Of a stretch of DNA of 10,747 nucleotides, positions 6,200 to 10,747 are shown one piece after another (positions within the stretch are counted from its first letter, which is position 1; each line of letters opens with the position of its first letter). Location of the stretch: assembly GCA_014360945.1 (NCBI GenBank), contig JACIWM010000040.1, positions 1-10,747 of the forward strand, written 5' to 3'. Both the position numbers and the translations under genes were made by a program. Under the pieces are notes generated by a model. That model was not told the origin of the DNA, did not search any database, and was given only the letters and a program-made list of their open reading frames with translations. The DNA comes from Candidatus Bipolaricaulota bacterium. GTDB taxonomy: Bacteria; Bipolaricaulota; Bipolaricaulia; Bipolaricaulales; Bipolaricaulaceae.

Positions 6200-7059
6200 A
6201 AACCTTCCAGGACCTTATTTTGGCCCTGCACGATTTTTGGCGGAGGCAGGGCTGCGCCATCGTCGAGCCCTATGACCTGGAGAAGGGCGCGGGGACGTTC
6301 AATCCCGCCACGTTCTTTGGGGTTTTGGGGCCGCGGCCTTGGCGGGTGGCGTATGTGGAACCCTCCCGCCGGCCTGCCGACGGCCGCTACGGCGAAAACC
6401 CCATCCGCTTCGGCCTCCACCACCAGTACCAGGTCATCCTGAAACCCCCGCCCTCAGATATCCAGGACCTGTACCTGCGTTCCCTGGAGGCCGTGGGCAT
6501 CGAGCTTCGCCGCCACGACGTGAAATTCGCCCACGACGACTGGGAATCCCCAACATTGGGGGCCTGGGGCGTGGGATGGCAGATCTGGCTTGACGGCATG
6601 GAAATCACCCAGTTCACGTACTTCCAGCAGATGGGCGGAGTGGACCTGGACCCGGTATCCGTGGAGCTCACCTACGGGCTTGAACGAATCGCCCTCTTCC
6701 TCCAAGAGGAGGACTCCGCGTTTGATCTGCGTTGGACGGAGTGGCTCACTTATGGGGAGATGTTCCGGGAGCGGGAACGCCAGTTCAGCATTTACCATTT
6801 CGAGAAGGCCTCCGTGGAGCGGGCCCGGACCATGTTCGAGTTCCATGAAGCGGAGGCCAAAGAATGCTTGAGCCAAGGCTTGGTGTTCCCGGCCTACGAT
6901 CACACTTTACGCTGCTCGCACCTTTTCAACACCCTGGATGCCCGGGGAGCTTTGGCCACCGCTGAGCGGGAAAGTTATATCGCCCGGGTGCGGGCCCTGG
7001 CCCGGGGCTGTGCCGAGGTTTATTTGGCGGAGGTGGTCCGTGCCGGCGCTCCTCGTTGA
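6196..7059 (+). CDS. glyQ: Glycyl-tRNA synthetase alpha subunit
   Basis: This is the catalytic class II subunit of the bacterial alpha2-beta2 GlyRS; it activates glycine with ATP for transfer to tRNA-Gly. Its 287 residues are normal length. Conserved blocks are FWRRQGCAIVEPYDLEKGAGTFNPATF (residues 14-40), VEPSRRPADGRYGENP, AHDDWESPTLGAWGVGW, WLDGMEITQFTYFQQMGG and VELTYGLERIALFLQ. Near the C-terminus are YDHTLRCSHLFNTLDARGA and YIARVRALAR. One small difference is ENPIRFGLHHQYQV where the family usually reads ENPNR followed by a tyrosine-rich stretch; this looks like lineage variation. ATG 6196 overlaps the rplT stop. GGAGGT at 6178-6183 is 12 bases away, so coupling probably helps. The gene overlaps glyS by 20 bases. 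Confidence 0.96.
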   Translation: MKTFQDLILALHDFWRRQGCAIVEPYDLEKGAGTFNPATFFGVLGPRPWRVAYVEPSRRPADGRYGENPIRFGLHHQYQVILKPPPSDIQDLYLRSLEAVGIELRRHDVKFAHDDWESPTLGAWGVGWQIWLDGMEITQFTYFQQMGGVDLDPVSVELTYGLERIALFLQEEDSAFDLRWTEWLTYGEMFRERERQFSIYHFEKASVERARTMFEFHEAEAKECLSQGLVFPAYDHTLRCSHLFNTLDARGALATAERESYIARVRALARGCAEVYLAEVVRAGAPR

Positions 7060-9076
7060 GATCGGTGTGGAGGATCTTCCTGCCGAGGAGGCGGAACATG
7101 TCGCCCAGGCGTTCCGAGATAATCTCCTCTCCGGCCTTGCGGGGGCCCGCGTCCCCCACGGAAAAGCCCATCTGTTTTGGACGTTGCGGCGCTTTGCCCT
7201 GCTTGTGGAGGACGTGGGGGAACGCCAAGAGGACGTGGTGGAGGAGATCCGCGGTCCGGCGGTCGCCGTGGGCCTTGATTCCCAAGGAAATTTGACCCCT
7301 GCGGCGCTTGGCTTCCTCCGCCGCTACGGCGCTTCCCCGGAAAAACTGGTGCGTCGGAAGGTGGGGGACAAGGAGTACCTGTTTTTGCGCGTGGAAAAGG
7401 CCGGCCGGCCCACGGAGGAGGTCCTTCGGGAGATTGTTCCTCAAGCGGTGCGGGAGATTCCGTGCTCGAAATTCATGCGCTGGAACGGGGGTATGGCCTT
7501 CCTCCGCCCCCTCCGCTGGGTGGTGGTCCTTTTCGGGGAGAAGGTCGTTCCCGTGGAGCTGGCCGGTTTGATCGCCGGCCAGGAAAGCGCTGGGCACCGG
7601 TTCTTCGGCCAATCGGTGCGCCTTTTCCGGCCGGAGGAGTATGTGGCGAAGCTCAAGGAGGTCCGGGTTTTGGCCGATCCCCGGGAGCGCGCGGAGGTTT
7701 TGCGCGCGGCCATCCGCGCCGTGGAGGAGGAACATGGAGCCAAAGCCGCCCTCTCTGAGGAGCTTTGGACCATGATCCTGGGGCAAACGGAGTGGCCAAA
7801 GCCTGTGGTGGGCCGCATCCCCCAGGAATTCTTAAGCCTTCCTGAGCCGGTGGTGGTGGCGGCCCTGCGGGAGGAAGGAAAATTCGTGCCCTTCACCCGC
7901 CAAGGGAGGATCGCCGAGGTTTTCCTGGGTTTTGCCGAAGGGGATGGTGAACCCGAGCTCATCCGCCGCGGCTACGAACGGGTGGTGGGGATTCGTCTGC
8001 GGGACGCCCTGGAATTCTTCCGGAAAGATCGGGAGCGCACGCTGGAGAGCCGGGTTCCCGAGCTCAAAGGGATCATATACGAGGCCAGGCTGGGCACGGT
8101 CTGGGACCGTGTGGAACGTATCCGCCGTATTTGTCAGGTTTTGGCGGAGAAACTCGGCCTTCCCCGGGAGCTCTTGGATCGCGCCGCTTTCTTATGCAAG
8201 GCCGACCTCCTCACCGTGATGGTCCGGGAATTTCCGGAACTTGAAGGGGTGATGGGCGGGATCTATGCCCGCTTGGATGGGGAGAGCGAGGAGGTGGCCC
8301 AGGCCATCGCTGAGCATGTCCGACCGCGAGGGAAGAGCGATGAGCTTCCCCAGAGTCCGTTGGGCCTAGCCTTGAGCCTCGCGGACAAATTGGATGGAGT
8401 TATCGGTCCGATCGCGGTGGGCGAGATCCCCACAGGTTCCCGCGACCCGTATGGGGTGCGTCGCCGGGGAAGCGCGGTGGTGAGGCTCATCCTGGAGAAA
8501 GGGCTTCGGCTGAACCTCTTCTCCTTGATCGCCGAAGTCCGCAGTTATTACCCGGGCACCACCCCGGTGGAAGAGGTGCAGAAATTCTTGTGGGAGCGTC
8601 TGCGGTCGGCCCTGGAGGAGCGAGGCATTGCCTACGATGTGGCCGAGGCCGTGCTTTTCCGAATGGATGGAGATTTCCTTGGGGTCTGGGAACGGGCCCA
8701 GGCCCTACAGGCCCTGGTGGGTAAAAAGGAGCTTCAAGATTTGGCCTTGGCCTTCGGCCGCGTGCGTAACATCACGCGAGGGCACGAGGTCGAGGGATTC
8801 ACCCCGGATCTCTTCCAAGAAGAGGCGGAACATGTGCTTTGGCGCGCGTACCTTTCGGTCAAGAAGGAAGTGGAGGGGGCCATGGCCGAGCACCGCCCAG
8901 CCGAGGCCTTGGAGGCCCTCTTATCCCTCAAGGATCCGATCGATCGCTACTTCGACGAAGTTTTGGTAATGTGTGAGGACCGAAAGATCCGGGAAAATCG
9001 TTTAGGGTTCCTTACTGAACTTTCCCACCTCTTCCTCCAGGTGGCCGACCTCAGCCGGCTTGTGGTGCCAGGCTAA
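7040..9076 (+). CDS. glyS: Glycyl-tRNA synthetase beta subunit
   Basis: The beta subunit recognises tRNA-Gly and completes the alpha2-beta2 enzyme. The 678 residues are close to the usual 680-700. The opening MPALLVEIGVEDLPAEE, the LRRFALLVEDVGERQ block (about 49-63), FLRPLRWVVVLFG (154-166) and TEWPKPVVGR (250-259) match the family. YEARLGTVWDRVERI (347-361) leads into an HD-like region with CKADLLTVMVREFPELEGVMGGIYA (386-410), followed by PTGSRDPYGVRRRG (464-477). A C-terminal DALR-type anticodon-binding helix bundle fills about 560-678. GTG 7040 is chosen because GGAGGTG at 7029-7035 precedes it at normal spacing and the family N-terminus starts there. The frame is open back to 6938, but that part lies inside glyQ and is unrelated. 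Confidence 0.96.
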   Translation: MPALLVEIGVEDLPAEEAEHVAQAFRDNLLSGLAGARVPHGKAHLFWTLRRFALLVEDVGERQEDVVEEIRGPAVAVGLDSQGNLTPAALGFLRRYGASPEKLVRRKVGDKEYLFLRVEKAGRPTEEVLREIVPQAVREIPCSKFMRWNGGMAFLRPLRWVVVLFGEKVVPVELAGLIAGQESAGHRFFGQSVRLFRPEEYVAKLKEVRVLADPRERAEVLRAAIRAVEEEHGAKAALSEELWTMILGQTEWPKPVVGRIPQEFLSLPEPVVVAALREEGKFVPFTRQGRIAEVFLGFAEGDGEPELIRRGYERVVGIRLRDALEFFRKDRERTLESRVPELKGIIYEARLGTVWDRVERIRRICQVLAEKLGLPRELLDRAAFLCKADLLTVMVREFPELEGVMGGIYARLDGESEEVAQAIAEHVRPRGKSDELPQSPLGLALSLADKLDGVIGPIAVGEIPTGSRDPYGVRRRGSAVVRLILEKGLRLNLFSLIAEVRSYYPGTTPVEEVQKFLWERLRSALEERGIAYDVAEAVLFRMDGDFLGVWERAQALQALVGKKELQDLALAFGRVRNITRGHEVEGFTPDLFQEEAEHVLWRAYLSVKKEVEGAMAEHRPAEALEALLSLKDPIDRYFDEVLVMCEDRKIRENRLGFLTELSHLFLQVADLSRLVVPG

Positions 9077-9086
9077 CCGAAAACCA

Positions 9087-9093
9087 AGGAGGT
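9087..9093 (+). promoter_or_regulatory. Shine-Dalgarno pointing to an AUA start of the RNase E/G gene
   Basis: AGGAGGT lies 8 bases (AGGAGG core) before ATA 9101. Reading in the RNase frame from the glyS TAA stop there is no ATG, GTG or TTG until GTG 9161, which is 68 bases past this site. The strong site therefore marks ATA 9101 as the likely start, or ACG 9098 as the less likely neighbour. Confidence 0.7.
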
Positions 9094-9100
9094 CGGCACG

Positions 9101-10339
9101 ATAAAGGGGAATCACATTCTCATCACCGTTGAGACTACGCCCCAAGGCCCCAAAAAGAGGGTGGCCATCATCGAGGAGAGCGAACTTGTCGAGGTCCATT
9201 TTGAGTTCCCCGACCGCCGCCCCTTAGTGGGAAACATTTACAAGGGCAAGGTGGAGACGGTCCTTCCCGGGATGGGCGCGGCCTTTGTCCAGGTCGGAGA
9301 GAAAAAGCCCCTCTTCCTGGCGGCCCACGAGCTGCATGACGGGATCCTTCGGGCCAAAGGGATTGAACCGGGCCACGGGGTTCCGCCGATCCAGAAGGTT
9401 TTGAAGACCGGGGAGCATCTGATCGTCCAGGTCCGTCGGGAGGGCGTGGGCGAGAAAAATCCACAGGCCACCACAAAGTTGAGCCTGCCTGGAAGATATT
9501 GGGTATTCCTCCCCACCGAGGAAAGGGTGAGCGTTTCCCGACGCATCGAGGATCGTGATCTGGCTCGTCGTCTGCGCCAGATCGCCCACGACCTGAAGCC
9601 GGAGGGAACCGGCCTCATCGCCCGCACCGCCGCCCGCTACGCCTCCCGCGACGACCTGGAACGCGACTTCAAATACCTTCTGGGCCTCTGGAAGGGCATC
9701 CAAGATGTTGCGGAAAAATCCTCGCCGCCAAAACTCCTTTATTCTCCGCCGGATCTCGTGCGGACCATCGTGCGCGATCGGTTTTTGGAGGACGTGGATT
9801 CCCTCATCGTGGATGATGAGGCTACCTACCAAGAGATTCTGGACTTCTTGGATTACCTCCATTTGGGAAAGCTCAAAAGCCGGGTGCGGCTCTATCGCGG
9901 AACCGTCCCTCTTTTTGTGCGTTACGGGGTGGAGGAGGAGCTGGCGAAGGCCATGCAGCGCAAGATCCCCCTCAAAGGCGGGGGATTCATCACTGTGGAC
10001 GAGACGGAGGCCCTCACCGCTATCGACGTGAACACCGGTTCTGATGTGAAACACAAGAACCAGGCCGCGGCCATCCTCAACACCAACCTCGAGGCGGCCC
10101 GCCTCATCCCCCGGGTCATCCGCCTCCGTAAGATCTCGGGGATCATCATCGTGGACTTCGTGGACATGGCCAGCGAAAAGGACCGGGAGAAGGTCATCGC
10201 CACCTTGAAGGAGGAGCTCAAAAAGGACCGGGTTCCCGCGGACTTCATCGACATCACCAAACTTGGCCTTGTGGAGATCACCCGCAGGAAGGAAGGCGAG
10301 TCCCTGTCCGCTTTGCTCTCCGAGCTCGAAGAACTATAA
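9101..10339 (+). CDS. rng: RNase E/G family ribonuclease, short form, probable AUA start
   Basis: RNase E/G enzymes are endoribonucleases that cut single-stranded AU-rich RNA in mRNA decay and rRNA maturation. From ATA 9101 the protein is 412 residues. It opens with an RNase H-like strand (ILITVETTP, then RVAIIEESELVEVHFE), followed by an S1-type domain from LVGNIYKGKVETVLPGMGAAFVQVG. A 5'-end sensor segment has ARTA (Arg175, Thr176). The catalytic DNase I-like domain has TEALTAIDVNTG (Asp309) and IIIVDFVDM (Asp352, Asp355), matching the two metal-binding aspartates of E. coli RNase E. The protein stops at GLVEITRRKEGESLSALLSELEEL, just where the zinc-link CPxCxG and small domain would follow, and no such sequence appears in other frames downstream. 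It is shorter than E. coli RNase G (489 residues). GTG 9161 would give 392 residues but drops the first strand and lacks a spaced ribosome binding site. Confidence 0.9.
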   Translation: MKGNHILITVETTPQGPKKRVAIIEESELVEVHFEFPDRRPLVGNIYKGKVETVLPGMGAAFVQVGEKKPLFLAAHELHDGILRAKGIEPGHGVPPIQKVLKTGEHLIVQVRREGVGEKNPQATTKLSLPGRYWVFLPTEERVSVSRRIEDRDLARRLRQIAHDLKPEGTGLIARTAARYASRDDLERDFKYLLGLWKGIQDVAEKSSPPKLLYSPPDLVRTIVRDRFLEDVDSLIVDDEATYQEILDFLDYLHLGKLKSRVRLYRGTVPLFVRYGVEEELAKAMQRKIPLKGGGFITVDETEALTAIDVNTGSDVKHKNQAAAILNTNLEAARLIPRVIRLRKISGIIIVDFVDMASEKDREKVIATLKEELKKDRVPADFIDITKLGLVEITRRKEGESLSALLSELEEL

Positions 10340-10340
10340 T
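10313..10340 (+). promoter_or_regulatory. Promoter for the secreted-protein gene
   Basis: A perfect TATAAT at 10335-10340 overlaps the TAA stop of the RNase gene. TTGCTC at 10313-10318 lies 16 bases upstream (TTTGCT at 17) as a weak -35. Initiation would be near 10347 and leave a leader of about 75 bases. Like the metG box, it reads CTATAAT. Confidence 0.5.
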
Positions 10341-10346
10341 TCTACG

Positions 10347-10421
10347 CCCAGTTTTGGGTAAAGGAGGTGAAGGACCGGGCTGAATCTTCCCTTTCCAAGT
10401 TTTTCCTAGGAGGTGAGCCAG
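10347..10421 (+). promoter_or_regulatory. Leader with two Shine-Dalgarno sequences
   Basis: The leader contains AGGAGGTGA twice, at 10362-10370 and 10408-10416. The second serves the ATG at 10422 with 8 bases of spacing. The first has no ATG, GTG or TTG at proper distance. The only possible start is CTG 10380, 12 bases from its core, opening a 9-codon frame (MNLPFPSFS) whose TAG stop at 10407-10409 overlaps the second site. AAAGG of the first site could also pair with CCTTT at 10390-10394. Any function is inference. Confidence 0.35.
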
Positions 10422-10747
10422 ATGAAACTGTGCAAGCTTTTGGTGGTGTTGGTGGCGTTTGGTGTTTTGGGATTGGCTCAGGTTGGTAGTTCCTTGGTTT
10501 TGGACAAAGCTTCCTCTCTCCAAGACATAGCCCTCTCCGCTTTTGGCGATGCGGCCTTCGCTCCGGCCATCATGCGCGCCACGAACAGTAAGGCCCTTGT
10601 TGATCCCACGTTTGCCCGCATTTCCCGCCTGGATGAGGTCCTTCCGGCCGGGGCCAAGATTTTGGTTCCCGAGGAGGCTTGGGCCAAGGCCTTCCTAGCT
10701 GTTTGGGATCCTAACCGCGTTGAGGACCTGTTCGGCGGGGGCAAACT
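10422..10747 (+). CDS. Secreted protein with LysM-like N-terminal domain (partial)
   Basis: The first 108 codons are present; the gene runs off the right edge. Residues 1-19 form a signal peptide: MKLCK, a hydrophobic core LLVVLVAFGVLGLA and a probable signal peptidase I site after Ala19. The single cysteine (residue 4) is before the core, so it is not a lipoprotein. Residues about 25-83 resemble a LysM-like module, with SLQDIALSAFGD, AIMRATNSKALVDPTFARI and a closing VLPAGAKILVPE. Such modules sit before the ligand-binding domain in some extracytoplasmic ABC transporter binding proteins, so that is one possibility, but the diagnostic part is outside the window. The start is supported by AGGAGGTGA 10408-10416. 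The 5' end is richer in TTG/GTG codons than its neighbours, as hydrophobic signal peptides often are. It is probably transcribed separately from the block upstream. Confidence 0.65.
   Translation, partial: MKLCKLLVVLVAFGVLGLAQVGSSLVLDKASSLQDIALSAFGDAAFAPAIMRATNSKALVDPTFARISRLDEVLPAGAKILVPEEAWAKAFLAVWDPNRVEDLFGGGK

Noticed and set aside
10347..10358. CCCA/TGGG hairpin after the RNase gene as an intrinsic terminator
   Set aside because: The stem is only 4 base pairs and no T-run follows; the next bases are a Shine-Dalgarno.

Overview
This 10.7 kb window is a dense bacterial housekeeping block. Twelve genes run head to tail on the + strand between 321 and 10339. They cover translation, ribosome assembly, NAD synthesis and RNA decay. 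A divergent ACT-domain gene is cut by the left edge and a secreted-protein gene is cut by the right edge. No phage, IS, CRISPR, tRNA or rRNA is visible. GC is roughly 60% by eye. The split alpha/beta glycyl-tRNA synthetase, Obg, IF3 and L20/L21/L27/L35 show a bacterium. The phylum cannot be fixed from the window. A deep-branching thermophilic or candidate lineage such as Bipolaricaulota/Acetothermia is a guess only.

Layout: (1) 1-254, minus strand, partial ACT-domain protein. (2) 255-320, a short divergent intergenic region with a perfect TATAAT box for metG. (3) metG (methionyl-tRNA synthetase with a fused C-terminal tRNA-binding domain). (4) rplU, a Prp-like gene, rpmA, obgE and nadD: the classic L21-Prp-L27-Obg cluster, with NadD. 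(5) infC, rpmI and rplT (IF3-L35-L20), then glyQ and glyS. (6) A short RNase E/G gene. (7) A second TATAAT box overlapping the RNase stop codon, a leader of about 75 nt with two Shine-Dalgarno (SD) sequences, and a secreted protein with a LysM-like N-terminal domain.

Genes overlap or abut through most of the block: rplU/prp, obgE/nadD, infC/rpmI, rplT/glyQ and glyQ/glyS overlap, and the remaining gaps are 9 to 38 bases. No convincing intrinsic terminator lies inside, so one or a few long polycistronic mRNAs with extensive translational coupling are likely.

Three points stand out. First, the gene in the Prp position (the protease that trims L27) has lost both catalytic residues and contains no cysteine at all, and L27 here has no N-terminal extension to cleave. 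Second, two genes lack usual start codons: infC starts with AUU (known from E. coli) and the RNase E/G gene appears to start with AUA behind a perfect SD. Third, that RNase keeps its catalytic aspartates but ends before the zinc-link and small domain. Much of the region is otherwise ordinary core genome, and no wholly new system was seen.
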